Assembly: GCF_020740795.1 (NCBI RefSeq)
Contig: NC_067305.1
Span: 3,348,001-3,412,000 of the forward strand
From: Apus apus
Taxonomy: Eukaryota; Chordata; Aves; Apodiformes; Apodidae
Direction of reading: 5' to 3'
Length of the DNA stretch: 64,000 nucleotides
Positions 30,646-63,112 of the stretch are shown here, piece by piece. A program made the position numbers and the translations under genes. The notes beneath the pieces are model-generated. The model was not told where the DNA came from, made no database searches, and worked only from the letters and a program-made list of their open reading frames with translations. Within the stretch, counting starts at the first letter, position 1. Each line of letters begins with the position of its first letter.

Positions 30646-33605
30646 GGCACCAGACTGGGGGGACAGTGAGAGAGGGGTCAGGAATGTCCTGGGGCTGAGC
30701 ACCACGGGCTGGGAGCTGGATGAGTCTCTCCCAGCCTGAACTGGAGGCAGAGGAATGCAAAGAGAGCAGCCAAAGCAGGGGGCAGAGAGACCCGGTGGCT
30801 CCTGCAGCTGGATCAGCTTTTGCTGTTTTGACAGGAGCTTCAGGAGCTCCAAGCTGCCCTTTGGGTGGTATTTAACTGTCCTTTTTAGGAGAGGAACAAG
30901 GAGCTTCGAGAGAGAGCAGAGCCTGGAGGAGATGAACACAGTGCCAGCCCTCCCTGCAGCCTCTCCCCACGCTTCTCATTTGCACCCCCCCTGGTTTTCT
31001 CTCCCTCTCTTTCCCCCTTCCCATGGCAGCTCTCCCTGCACCCAGAGAAGGAGAACACCCCCTGCTCGGGAGCTCAGCACCCAGCAGGATGGAACCCCAA
31101 GCTAAAGGATGAGCAGGGAAGGCAGGACCATGTCTGCCCCCCCCCCGGAGCAGTTTCCCTGTTGGCTGGAGACAACTCAGCCCCCCGGGCTCCAACCCAG
31201 AGCAGCTTTGGGACTCGAGGCAAAGCAGAAGAGCCCCAGTGGAGCAAGAACTGCACAGCCACTGGGCCAGGACGAAGCCATTTTCACTTGAAAGACAGAA
31301 GAAACGGGCACCAGCAGAAATCTACACCAGCCTCCTTGCAAGGGGCTCGAGCTGGAACAGGAGATAAGAGGTTTTTCCACCAGGGTGGGGAAGTGGAGCA
31401 GCCACTGCTCCCCGAAGCCTCCCATCTGTCCCATCCCCAAGACAGGCTGCCCGTGCCTACGTGCTTCCCCAAAATCCCTCCCTGAGGATTTTCCACTATC
31501 AATTTACACCCTTTTCTTTCTTGCCAGCACCCACAGGCAGCCCTTCCCCTGGCCCCTCTGCCTGCCAGTCCCCTCCCCTCCACCACAGCCATTTGTCTTC
31601 CTCACATCTCAGCCACGTGCCCCAAACCTCCTCTGATGGACCCTGGTATTTCTGAGCAACTTCAGTTATCCTGGGGGTGCTGCTCTGCAAAGCACAGGGG
31701 TCAAATGCCTCAGACACCCCTTGTCACCCCACACACTGGCTTTCCAACAGCCACCATGGTCCCACCTTTCTCCCACACACGTTGGGAACGGAGATGCCGG
31801 GAAGTTTTCCATTCGAGCACCTTCCAGGCTTGAGTGGTGGCTGTTCTGAGCTAATTCTGTAGCCTGAGCAGTGTTTTTGTTTTTAAAAATAAGCCATCGA
31901 GAACATCTGTTCTCCCTCCACCTAAAAATAAAGCCCCACGCGTTGGGTTTTCGTGGAAGAAATCACTCCCAAGCTGCTCTCAAGCTTCATCCCATTTTCT
32001 TGAGGAAAAGTCGTTTCTGCCCAGTTTCCCCAGCACCCGTTGCAGCACCCGCTGCTTCCTCTGGCTGTTGCTCTTCAGGAAATGAACTCAACTTCATCCC
32101 ACAGCTGCAAATCCTTTATCCAAATCCACCCTGCCTCATCCTCCCAGCACCTTTCCCACAGGACAGCTGGGTGGGGGCCTCCCACATCATTTGTGTTTCA
32201 ATCCCCAGCAGAGCCTGTTACATATGGAAAAGCTCAGCATTGAGGGAGGTGATTTCCCAGTTAATTCCTTTCAGGATTCTCAGATTCCCAAAAGAAGGAA
32301 ACCAACCCCTTGTTGGGTTTTGGTTTTTTTTTTTTATGGCATCAAATCATCCTACAGAGAAACAGAAAGAAGCTGCCAGATTTGTAAACTCTTCTAGACA
32401 AGAGTGTTTCAAGAGTGCACTGCAGACATTTTAAGAAACACTTGCTCTTTCAGGGCAGGAAAAAAGCAGTTTAAATTCAGACTGAAAAGAAAGCCTGCAA
32501 AAATAAAGCTTCTTACCATCCACTTGGCACCCACCTGGCTCTAAAGGTGGCAGAGAGAAAAGGGAACAGCTCCTCTGCCTGCAGGTTTCTCTCAAGAAAG
32601 CTTCAAAGATGTGCAACTTCCTCCAGCACGTCCCCTTCCGCCCCTCTGACCTCAAAAACTGCACCAGAAGTTGCTCAAGGGGGTGGGTAGTAGGAGCTAA
32701 AACACAACTGCAATGGTTGGGGCCAGTTATTTGGACACAGGGGTGAGAAGGAGGCAAACTGGAAGAGGGGACATTTAGGTGAGACATGAGGAGGAGATTC
32801 TGGAGTGTGAGGGTGGTGAGAGCCTGGCCCAGGTTGCCCAGGGAAGCTGTGGCTGCCCCATCCCTGGCAGTGTTGAAGGGCAGGTTGGATGGGGCTTGGA
32901 GCAACCTGGGCTGGTGGGAGGTGTCCCTGCCCATGCAGGGGGTTGGATCCAGATGATCTTTAAGGTCCCTTCCCACCCAAACCATTCTATTAAAAAAAAA
33001 TAAAAATCTATTAAAAATATGCTCACACCATCTTGGGCAAACAAAGTGCTCCAGCTGCAGGATGCTTTGCATTTAAAACCAGAAGCCTCCAGCCTGCACC
33101 CTCAGGGCATTTAATAGCAGTTTAATTAATGCCCAACTCTCTTCTCAAAAGGAAAACAGCAAGGCCAGGTCTGGAAAGCTTTGAGCTCCAGAGGGGGCAA
33201 CCTAGGCAGGCCCAGCACATGCCAGAAGAGAAGTTCCACGTGTCCCAGGGTGGGATGGGAGCAGCTGTATCCCCCTGGGAAGTGGGGCTGAAGCACTGAC
33301 CTCCAGCAGAGCCTGGTGTTGCCCAGCACAGGGTGTCTTGACTCTCTCAAGGTCACCCAGAGCCAAGGACCCACACTCCAGGATTCCCAACTCCCCACCC
33401 TGCATCTTCAACTGCTTGGATCGTGCTTCCCCCCGAGGAAGATCAGGGATTTAATATTCTCTCCCCTGCTTGGCACAGAAACCAACCAGAGCACTTGGCT
33501 TTTCCCACAGACAGGGTTTTGGCTCTCCTGAGCCATTTCCTTCCCAGCCTCCTCCTGCATTCCCAGCCCCAGGCACAGATGCCAGCCCAGCCTGTCCTCT
33601 GTCCA
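30646..33605. other. Intergenic, cathepsin promoter side to DPP9 3' end
   Basis: No further gene is recognised. The minus-strand promoter of the cathepsin should lie just above 30,645, but no CpG island or TATA box is clear. One CR1 copy sits at about 32,738-32,990. Confidence 0.5.
32738..32990 (+). mobile_element. CR1 LINE 3' end
   Basis: Runs from GAGACATGAGGAGGAGATTC to CCAAACCATTCTAT, then an A-rich tail. Confidence 0.95.
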
Positions 33606-33609
33606 ATAT

Positions 33610-34932
33610 TTTAATGAGTCGCTACATCTTACACTCATAATTATAAAAGAATAAGAATCCATAAAAATATTTTCTTTTCATAATACGCACTTAAAATACT
33701 CCAGGGCAAGTCCACGTGGTTCCTTTGGGTGGGGGTGGGTTGGTTGGTTTTGTTTTTCCTTTTTACCCCTGGCAGAACCCTTGGCTTGAGGGGGGGAGGG
33801 GGGGTATGTGCTCCCCTGAGGTGTGATTGCTCAATCCCCCCACCCCTACCTCCCCAGAACTGCAGTTCCTGTTGACCAGGTAACTAAAAACCAGCAGAGA
33901 GCATTTGCTGAGTAGGTGGGCAAAGGGAACAGTCACTGACCCGCAGAGAACTGAAGCACAGCCAAATTCAGTGCACATCTGAAAGCTCAGGGTGTGGAGG
34001 AAGGAGAAGGTGGGATCAGGAGGCAGCACAGAGAACGGAGGGAGGGAGGATTTGCATAAATATCATTCACCTTGTGTTGGAAAATAACAAACAACAAATC
34101 CCCAAAAAAAGACCCACACCCCAAATGCTGCTGTGGAGAGATGATCTCTGGTGGTGGCAGCTGCTCCAGCTGCTGTGCTACCTGTTGGCACAACTCGTGA
34201 GCGGCCATGAGAGAAAGGGAGCAGAGGCCACTGCCACTGACCCCAGCCCCTTCCTCCATCTGCTCTGCAAAACTGAACTGAAAAATAGAGAAACAAAGAC
34301 TAGTGTTGCATGCTTGTGTGGAGCTCTCTTCACATCCCAGGGCTCCACACTGTGGCAGCAGGGCCAGGACACAGCAGCAGCAGCAGCAGCAGATCAGCTC
34401 CCCTGGGGCTTGACAATAGGTAGTTGTCTCTTCCCTCCTGCTCCTGGCTTAAGGCAGCTTTGCTGATTCAGCTCTTTCCATTTCTAACACAGGCACTGAG
34501 TTCTTGCAGGTAAGAGTAGGGGGACTGCAGAGGTGCAGTGGAAGGGGAAAAGGATGAGGGGGGGAGAGAGAGAGAGAGATGGACACAAACCTCAGCCTCG
34601 GGAGACAGATCACTGTCCATTGATTCCCAGGAGAGAGGGAGTAGCAGCAAAAAAAGCATTATCAGCCAGGCCAGAGGAGAGGAAGGGGACGAGCAGCTGA
34701 GCAGGGGCAGACCTTCCAGCATGGAAAAGTGAAGGAAGGTGGCACTGTCCAAAAGGGAAGGTGCCCTCCAGCCTCTCCCCCAGCCCCCTTGCTTGGTTGG
34801 GAGACACCCAGCCCGGGGGTGGGCACTCAGCCATGTGTGCTGTGGGTGGGGTGGCTGGGGTGGGAGGTGGTGGCAGGGCACGGCGAGGGGTGGGGTGAGC
34901 TGTCAGTGTCCAGTTTGCAGAGGCTTGTGCTC
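33610..34932 (-). other. DPP9: DPP9 3' UTR (predicted)
   Basis: Sequence after the stop down to a possible ATTAAA signal (minus strand, 33,610-33,615) in an AT-rich stretch. It contains a (CTG)7 run in the mRNA sense (34,372-34,392). The end is approximate because no AATAAA is visible. Confidence 0.5.
34372..34392. repeat. (CAG)7 on + strand, (CTG)7 in DPP9 mRNA
   Basis: Seven perfect trinucleotides inside the predicted DPP9 3' UTR. Confidence 0.95.
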
Positions 34933-55453
<20,521 letters not shown>

Positions 55454-55905
55454 TAACTACTCAGCGAGCTGGGCAGGACAGGAAACTAGGAAGGAAGAGG
55501 GGGGAAAAAAGCAAATTTCAGGCTCCCCTGTCACAGGAATGAGGCTGTATAAAAGCATCCTCTGTAGGCCACATTTCCAGCTGAGCACAGAGGCACAAAT
55601 CCTTGGTTTGCACCAATTCCAAACGTTTCACCAGCTCATGCTGGATATTGAAAGCCCAGAGAAATCAGGGATTGTTTCACCTGAACAATGGAACTCAGTG
55701 GACTCTGTGGCCTGTCTCTTTCTTTGCTAAAAAAATCTTCTTAAAAGATGAGAATCTTCAGTGCTGACCCTTCCTCTCAGCTCTTTCCCAGAATCCTTAA
55801 ATTCCCTGAAGTGCCAAGAACTGAGGAAGCAGAGGTTTGCTCTGTACATTCACAGGCACGAGTCAAACAAAGGACACCACGAGGGGCCAGAGGCTCAGAG
55901 TGGCA

Positions 55906-56088
55906 CAGTCATGGAACCATGGAAAGGTTTGGGTGGGAAGGGACCTTAAAGATCATCCAGTCCCAACCCCCTGCATGGGCAGGGACACCTCCCACCAGCC
56001 CAGGCTGCTCCAAGCCCCATCCAACCTGCCCTTCAACACTGCCAGGGATGGGGCAGCCACAGCTTCCCTGGGCAACCCATTCCAGTCC
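55906..56088 (-). mobile_element. CR1 LINE 3' end
   Basis: Antisense GGTTTGGGTGGGAAGGGACC through CAGCTTCCCTGGGCAACCC, in the 5' intron of DPP9. Confidence 0.94.
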
Positions 56089-56496
56089 CACTTGGGACAT
56101 AAACCCATTTATCTTCCATCCAGGCTACTGCTTCCCTGTTCCTGGAGCCAGGAGGAGCCCTGGATCCCTACACCAGCAATGAAGGTCCTGCCTTCACTGT
56201 GCTCCTCTCTACCCAAGTCCACCTAAGTACAAAGATCTTTGTCTCCTCTTCAGGGCTGCTCTGAATCACAGACACACCCCAGACCTGCCATGATCTTTCA
56301 CCGAGGCTCCTGCTCTGCCCAAACAGCTGTTTCTCCCCCAAAACTGCACCCACAGAGGATCAGGAGGGACAAAGAAGCGCCAGCAGTGAAGTTCCTCAAC
56401 TGCAGAGGAGAGCAGAGAGGGACGAAGAGGCAGCAGCCAGTAATTTAAGAGCAATTTTCAATGAAGGGCACTAGGAAGAGATGCTCAGGAATGCTG

Positions 56497-56605
56497 AGTA
56501 ACCTGGTCTGAGCTGGGAGCTGCCCCTGCTTTGAGCAGGGGGTTGGATGAGAGACCCCCCGAGGTCCCTTCCAACCTCAGCTACCCTGTGATTTGAATGA
56601 TTCAG
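56497..56605 (+). mobile_element. CR1 LINE tail, other subfamily
   Basis: GAGCAGGGGGTTGGATGAGA, GAGGTCCCTTCCAACCTCAG and a terminal TGTGATTTGAATGATT. Confidence 0.85.
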
Positions 56606-56879
56606 AGCAACACTTCACACCCCCATCCCACCCTCCCCGCAGCTCCCACCTTTCCCAGAGAGAAGGAACAATGAGACCCCCGGGGCTGAACCCAGAAGGG
56701 GAAAAAAAAACCTGAGCAAAACAGGCAAGGAAGGCTCAGGAATCAGGATACTCGGACCCGAGGAGCTGCTCAGGGGGGTCAGGAAGAGCCACAGCCACCC
56801 TAGAGGAGCCCATAACAAGGTGTTTCTGTCATGGCCGGGAGCTTCAAGACCTTCTTCTCCAAAAATCAAAGCCACTGAG

Positions 56880-58020
56880 GGTGGAATCAAGAGGTGGGGA
56901 GTCCTCTCCGGGCCGGGGGGGGTGGGGAGCGCAGGGGACAGAGCAGCCTGTGCCCCCCCAACACCCTCTTTCCCCGTGGAATTAAAACAAAACAAAACAA
57001 AAGCAGAGGGGCGGGAAGCTCCTCACCTGCCCCGCTAAAGCGAAGGCTTCTTGGGGGGGGGGGGGGAGGGTGTGTGTGTAAACCCAGCCCCCCCAAAACG
57101 GCAGGTCCATCCCACCCCTGGGAAACACAAACATATATCCCCCCCCCCCAACTCAGGGCCTGGAGGACACACCGTGAGAGCCCAAAGCCCCCCCCCCCCA
57201 GGAGAAGGGGTGAACGCCCCCACACCCTGAGGGGGTCCCAGATCATGGGGGGGGGGGGGGGAATATCCAACCTTAACGCAGCCCCCCCCCCCCCAAAACC
57301 CGGCAAAGGGGGGGGAAGGCGGCCCAGGGAGGGGGGGGAACGGCCCTTCCCCCGGGTTGGGCCCCCACGTCCCCCGATCAGACGGTCCCGGGGGGGGGGG
57401 ACGGGACCCCCCTCCCCTCCTCAGTCTCACTCACCCCGGGGCGCGGCGACCTCCCCCTTGAGGGGCCGGGGAGGGGGAGGGGGGGGGGCGGCGGCGTCTC
57501 CGTCACTCCCGCTCCATGTCCCGGACACTGGGGCAGCCCCGGAAACGGGGGAGGGGAAGGAGGGGAAGGAGGGAAAAGATGGGGGGGGTGGGAAGAGAGG
57601 GGGGGGGGGGGGGGGGGGGGCGGCGGCTGCCACAGCGAGACCTTTCACCCGGTGGCGGAAGCGCCGGGGACGCGCGCCCGGGGCGGGATGGCGGGAGCGC
57701 GCAGGGGGAAGAACCAAGTCATAGCCGGGGGTGGGGGGGGGAGAAACCATCGTGAGGGAACGGGGGGGGGGGGGGGGATGGCTGAGGGAGAACCATTCAC
57801 CAAAGTGCTGGGGGGGGGGGGTGTAGAGAGAGAGGCTGACAGAGAGGGTGAAAGAAAACAACCCGAAGAGTTTTCACCTCCCAGCAGGGCCCCTGATTCG
57901 GCGCGTGTTGCCTGGCGGTTGTGGTGCGGGTCTCGGCGCTGGTTGCGGCTTCCCCCCCCCCCATCAGTGGGGAATGGTTGAGTCCGGAGCTTCAGCTTCC
58001 TGAGGGAGGCGCGGGACGCT
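56880..58020 (-). promoter_or_regulatory. DPP9: DPP9 CpG-island promoter and candidate non-coding first exon
   Basis: This is GC-rich DNA with very long G runs (57,055-57,067; 57,247-57,260; 57,599-57,620; 57,760-57,778) and high CpG near 57,400-57,720. On the minus strand a strong donor (CCCGGG|GTGAGT) follows 57,435, the likely end of a non-coding first exon that splices to the exon with the 55,453 start codon. The transcription start is not defined. Confidence 0.6.
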
Positions 58021-58031
58021 TCCCACAGCGG

Positions 58032-58103
58032 GCGTTGGTGGTATAGTGGTTAGCATAGCTGCCTTCCAAGCAGTTGACCCGGGTTCGATTCCCGGCCAAC
58101 GCA
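58032..58103 (+). tRNA. tRNA-Gly (anticodon TCC)
   Basis: A 72-nt cloverleaf. Acceptor arms GCGTTGG/CCAACGC, A box around TGGTATAGTGG, anticodon loop CTTCCAA (anticodon TCC at 58,065-58,067), B box GGGTTCGATTCCC and discriminator A. A T run from 58,111 serves as the Pol III terminator. No intron. It lies just upstream of the DPP9 promoter. Confidence 0.98.
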
Positions 58104-58110
58104 GTTACAC

Positions 58111-58115
58111 TTTTT
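58111..58115 (+). terminator. Pol III T-run terminator of tRNA-Gly
   Basis: TTTTT begins 8 bases after the discriminator base. Confidence 0.8.
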
Positions 58116-58411
58116 GCTTTCTATTCGATTTTGATTCTTCCTTTTTCTTTTTTTTTCCCCCCGCTCACCCACCGATAACCCAAAGCTCCGTCTGCACGCG
58201 GAGCGCCCCACCCGGCTGCGTTTTACCCACCCAAAAAACACCCCCCCGGCGCTGTGCCCCCCCCCACCCCCGCGGTGAGGCGGGTAGTGCTGTTCTTTGT
58301 TCCCCGGGATCCTGAGCAGCCGGGGAAATAAATAACACCGGAGGAAACCGACAAAAAGAAAAAAATTAAACAAATAAACCCACCAAAACCAAAGAAAATA
58401 AAATAGAAATT

Positions 58412-58416
58412 AAAAA
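58412..58416 (-). terminator. Pol III T-run terminator of tRNA-Val
   Basis: TTTTT on the minus strand, five bases past the tRNA 3' end. Confidence 0.8.
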
Positions 58417-58420
58417 GGGG

Positions 58421-58493
58421 TGTTTCCGCCCGGGATCGAACCGGGGACCTTTCGCGTGTGAGGCGAACGTGATAACCGCTACACTACGGAAAC
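58421..58493 (-). tRNA. tRNA-Val (anticodon CAC)
   Basis: A 73-nt cloverleaf on the minus strand. Acceptor arms GTTTCCG/CGGAAAC, A box TAGTGTAGTGG, anticodon loop CTCACAC (CAC at 58,460-58,458), B box GGTTCGATCCC and discriminator A. A T5 run on the minus strand at 58,416-58,412 terminates it. No intron. Confidence 0.98.
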
Positions 58494-58503
58494 CCGCCTG
58501 ACG

Positions 58504-58640
58504 AAGCTCTGCCGGGCGGGGCGTGCTGTTCCTCCTCCTCCCGCCCGCGGTGACACCCGCGCCCCGGGGCTCCCGCAGCTGAGCGGCGTTTGTGGCGCCG
58601 GGGAACGGGCCCGAGCGGATCCTTCAGGTTAGTGACACCC
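58504..58640. promoter_or_regulatory. CpG-rich patch beside tRNA-Val with a possible plus-strand donor
   Basis: CpG-dense sequence ending in TTCAG|GTTAGT at about 58,627. It could be the first exon of a transcript divergent from DPP9. This is speculative; no second exon was identified. Confidence 0.25.
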
Positions 58641-61590
58641 TGGCAAGCCTGGCTGACCTCCACAAGCAGGCGCACCCATGGCCAGCTGAACAACCCTTGG
58701 TGTTCCCTGCTCCCAAAGCTCCCTCCCCTCTTTCCCCCCTGCCCGGGCGCTCCAGGGTTTACAGCCCATCTGATGCTTCTGATGATCCTGTCAGTTTCCT
58801 GCCCCTGTTCACACGTTCCATTCTAGCAGGTCACTTTGTCCCTTTCAAGGTCTCATTCTGCCCTTTCCTGCCCCCGTGGCTGCCTTCCCAGTCCCCACCA
58901 TGACCCGCACCCGCTGGTGTCCTCCTGCCCCGGGGAGCAGGGCACAAGGGGCTGTGTTGGGGCTGGTCTTGGCATCAATCCTGCTCCGTCTGGGGACCCC
59001 CCGGGTGGAGCCCAGTTCAGTCCCTCGGTTGCTGGGACCGTAAAACCCCCCCAGGGGTCACTGGGACCTGCAGAGATCTCCCTTCTCTCCAACAAACTAT
59101 ATATCCCTGACAATAGGGTATAGAGAGAAAAAAAAACCCCGTGGAGGGGGAGCAGGAGAAGCCCCCCCCGAGCCAGCATGGCCGGGCTGGCCCTCCAGGC
59201 CTGGTCCCCTCCGCGCCCACCCGCCTCGCCCAGAGCCAGGCCTGGAGGCCGGGGGCAGGTTCAGGAAGGGCAGGAGGTACCAGGGCTTGGGCCACTTGGG
59301 TAGAAACCCCTTTTCTTCCTGAGGCAGCTGCCACCAGATGTCGGTAGAATAGTGGCAACGGGGAATAAATAACTGGAGGTTCCTGCAGGGCTGCTCAGGA
59401 GGGAGAGGATTCAGCCCAGAGGGCCGGCCGTGGGTTTCTGAGGAAGAGGACAGGCCCTTGGTGGTCTAGGGAGAAGTTTTCCCTCCCTGCAAGACTCTGT
59501 TCTCACCACACAGTGCTTCTCCAGGGCAGTGGGAGCTGTGCAAGAGGATGGGAGAGAGCAGGGTGACATGATGCCAGCATGATCACCCTGCAGTGAGTTT
59601 CCCATCACTGAGGTTTCGGGTAACGTGTCTGTTGACAATCCCAGATGGTTCTGGGAATATGCTAGTTCCTCTTTTTTTTTTTTGTTTTTTCAATCATAAT
59701 GCAGTGTTAGCAACCCACACACCCAGGGCAATAGGTAAAACCTCAGCCCCAGAAATCAGGTGGTAATAGGACAGTTGTGTTTCCTGATTTGATTTGTCCT
59801 TTGAAGTGTGTTTATGCTCTGCTGGCTGCAGAGACAAGGGAGAAAAAGAATCAAAAACCCAGAAGGAAGTGAAAGGAACCTCACTTTTAATTACCCTTGT
59901 AATAAAGCCTACTTATAATTTTACAATTTTGTAAAATTATCTCCTGATAATTCTGGAGATTCTGATTTGGGCCAAAAAGGATAGAGAGGAAGTTGTTCCA
60001 CATCCTTTAACTGCAGAACTTGCCAGTACTTTATTCTGATCTGATTTGCAGCAAGGATTAGAAGATGGCATTAAAGTCCATGACAAACCTGGAGCCTTGG
60101 GGTGTGTTTGCTTCACGTTGCTGTTCAATATCCTGGTGTTGCACTGTCCCTTTTGCCTGCAGCTGGCAGAGCTGGCAGGAGGGGACTCTGGTCACAACCT
60201 TTGCACGGTGCATCAGCTGAGTGCACTGGGGGCAAACCTAATCAATACCTGGGGGCAAAGTCTTCTCCATCCAGCAGGAGGAGGTGGATCTGTAAGTGAC
60301 CCAAAGACCACCGATTGAAAGCTTCAAATGCATTGGCTTTTGTTTTCTTCCACAGACCTGTGTCAGTCTTGGGAGCTGTGGAGAAAGGAGAGCTGCAGGC
60401 AGAGCAGACAGTCCCAGGCTTGGAAGGTACCTGTGAGAGGCAGAAATTAGACAAAAGACATTCTGCTGTTGGTGTTAACTCCCAGACCTACAGAGTTAAG
60501 ATATTGGGCTGGTCCTTTGTTAAGGCAGGATTGGTCTCTGGGAGCCTTGAGACACCGTGTGGATGGTTGTGGGCTCTAGATCCTCCTCACAGGGGCACCT
60601 CTGGCTCTGAGGGCCCAGACAAATCTCCCTCTTGCTGGAATGGCTCCCCGGGGATGTTCATGATTTCTTCCAAAGATCCGTTGTCACTGACTGCTCAGAC
60701 TTTGCCCCACAGGACAAAGGGGCTGGCAGCATTTCATCTCTTCTCCAGCCCCTGACCCACTCCCTCTGCTCCCAAGACCCTGCAGCACTGCTCGTGTGCC
60801 AGGGCCCCCCCTGCCTCACCCCCCTCCCCAAGGACAGTCTCGGGAGCTGTAGGAAGGCCCAACACATAAATACCCAGGAAAAAAGAACGCAGGGGGTTTC
60901 TTTGGAGGTGAAGGATGGATATTCTCTACTATTATCATCAGCATCTGCCCTTTCTGAGCACGGGAACCCTCCCCCAGCCAGGCTTTTCACCAGTGGATGT
61001 GGCCACGCTCTGCTTTGTTTGCCTGACACTGCAATGGCTGCAGAGGCCCCTTCTCCCCTCTTTTCTCCCTCCTCTCCCTCTACAGAGAGGAGCTTGGAGG
61101 AGCACTGTGGAGCAGGAGAGCTGACAATCAGGGCTGGGACAATAGCCACCCCCCCCCCCCACCCCCCCCCAATTAGCCATTCATTTCTGCTCCCTCTGAA
61201 ATGGGGAGCCCAGCCCTTGTGCTGGGAGATAAAACAAGAACAGCTTCAATAGCACTGATTTAAATTAGGTCAGGCTGGCTTTTGTGTGGCAGGGACCACA
61301 CAATAGCAGTCACACGACTGTGGAGGGGAGCAGCATAAAGGAAAAGAGGCCAAGCAAGTGGCACAGATGCTGGGAGTCAGTGGGTGCTGGGAGATGAGGG
61401 GTGTTTGTATGTCAGTGAGAGCAGAGGGGCAGACACTCCCACCAGTGCCTGAGGCTCACACAGGAACTGGGGGACTTGGTCAGCAGGGGACAGAGAGGTC
61501 AAACACTGTCTCTGCAGAAAGAGAATTATCAGATGGTTCTCCACACCAAAGGGTGCAGGAGCACCTTGGAGACTGGTCTTTAATCATAAA
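58641..61590. other. Intergenic DNA upstream of DPP9, no gene seen
   Basis: Unique-looking sequence with a C-rich run at 61,150-61,170 and no recognised coding exon, RNA or CR1 copy. Confidence 0.45.
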
Positions 61591-61596
61591 AGAGCT

Positions 61597-61890
61597 GTTG
61601 CAGAGGGTCCAGAAGAGGCCACGGAGATGATCCAAGGGCTGGAGCAGCTCTGCTCTGGAGCCAGGCTGGGAGAGTTGGGGTGTTGAGCCTGGAGAAGAGA
61701 AGGCTCCAGGGAGACCTTAGAGCACCTTCCAGAGCCTGAAGGGGCTCCAGGAAAGCTGGGGAGGGACTTGGGACAAGGGCAGGGAGGGAGAGGACAAGGG
61801 GGGATGGATGAAAACTGGAAGAGGGAGACTGAGGTGAGACATGAGGAGGAAATTCTGGAGTGTGAGGGGGGTGAGACCCTCAGGCCCAGA
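61597..61890 (+). mobile_element. CR1 LINE internal fragment
   Basis: GGTCCAGAAGAGGCCACGGA through GAAATTCTGGAGTGTGAGGG. It lacks the 3' end of its subfamily. Confidence 0.93.
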
Positions 61891-62035
61891 GGTCCTGCTC
61901 TTCCTCTTGGCAAAACAAAACATAAACTGCAAAGGGACTGAGTTTTTCTGGAGAACATAGCAAGTCAGGGTAGGATGGGCACGATGAAGCCCCAGGAACC
62001 TGGGCTGCAATCATCAGCATTGATCAGGTTCTTCT

Positions 62036-62240
62036 TTAGGAAGAATTTCTTCACTTAAAGGGTTGTCAGGCCCTGGCACAGGCTGCCCAGGACAGTGGTG
62101 GAGTCACCATCCCTGGAGGGATTTAAGAGCCTTATAGATGTGGTCCTCAGGGATATGGTTTAGTTAAGAACCTGTCAGTGTTGGTTGATGGTTGGACTTG
62201 GTGATTTTTAAGGACTTTTCCAACCAAGGTGATCCTGTGC
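62036..62240 (+). mobile_element. CR1 LINE 3' end, older subfamily
   Basis: Carries CACAGGCTGCCCAGGACAGT, GGGATATGGTTTAGTTAAGA and GGTTGGACTTGGTGATTTTT. More diverged than the other copies. Confidence 0.88.
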
Positions 62241-62869
62241 CATTCTCTTGGTAATTTCTTTCCCCTCAGAAGTCCCCACCCAGCCTGACCACCTGATGTG
62301 TTGTGAAACCACACTCAGTTCTTTGTCAGTTGGTGGGTTTGGGTCAAAATCAGCAACTCCTTCAAAATGATCCCTTAAACCCAGGTTCTGAAGGCCACCT
62401 GAGTGTCTGACTGTCTGCAGAGAGAGGTCCTGGAGACAGTTCTTTGACTGGGTATCCAGGAGAATACACTGGAGACCAGACCCAGTTCTCACCCCAGTAT
62501 CATTCATCTGAGTATTGCTGTTCTGACAACCATGATGCAGATGTTGGTGTTTATCTGGTGCTGGGAAAACAAGAGCAGTGTGTTTTCTTTAGCAGGAACA
62601 GGGTGCTCAGAGCTATCAGTAAGAGCCTGATCTTTTCAGGCAGGCTGTTGTCATGGATTAAATGAGTGTATCCAAGTAAGTCCATGTGCAAAGGAAGGTC
62701 AAGTAAGTTGAAAAACAGGAGTTCACCCAGGTAAGTCTCCCAGGGAGAAATATCTCTCACTGAGTGGTGTTTTGTGACCCAGACTGGACTTCTGCAGGTG
62801 ACACTTTCCTGTGGTTGGCCAAAGAACTACTGATGGGAGAGAATCTGGGTGTGGAAAAGTTGAACCAAT

Positions 62870-63112
62870 CATAGACTCACAGAATGGTTTGTGTTGGAGA
62901 GACCTTAAAGGTCATCTAGATCCAACCCCCTGCATGGGCAGGGACACCTCCCACCAGCCCAGGCTGCTCCAAGCCCCATCCAACCTGCCCTTCAACACTG
63001 CCAGGGATGGGGCAGCCACAGCTTCCCTGGGCAACCTGGGCCAGGCTCTCACCACCCTCACACTCCAGAATTCCCTCCTCATGTCCAGCCTAAATCTCCC
63101 TCTTCCAGTTTT
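62870..63112 (-). mobile_element. CR1 LINE 3' end
   Basis: Antisense CATAGACTCACAGAATGGTT through TCTCCCTCTTCCAGTTTTAT. Confidence 0.94.

Noticed and set aside
57435-57724. A 276-codon plus-strand frame across the DPP9 promoter
   Set aside because: Poly-Gly/Arg/Pro composition generated by G runs, antisense to the probable DPP9 first exon.
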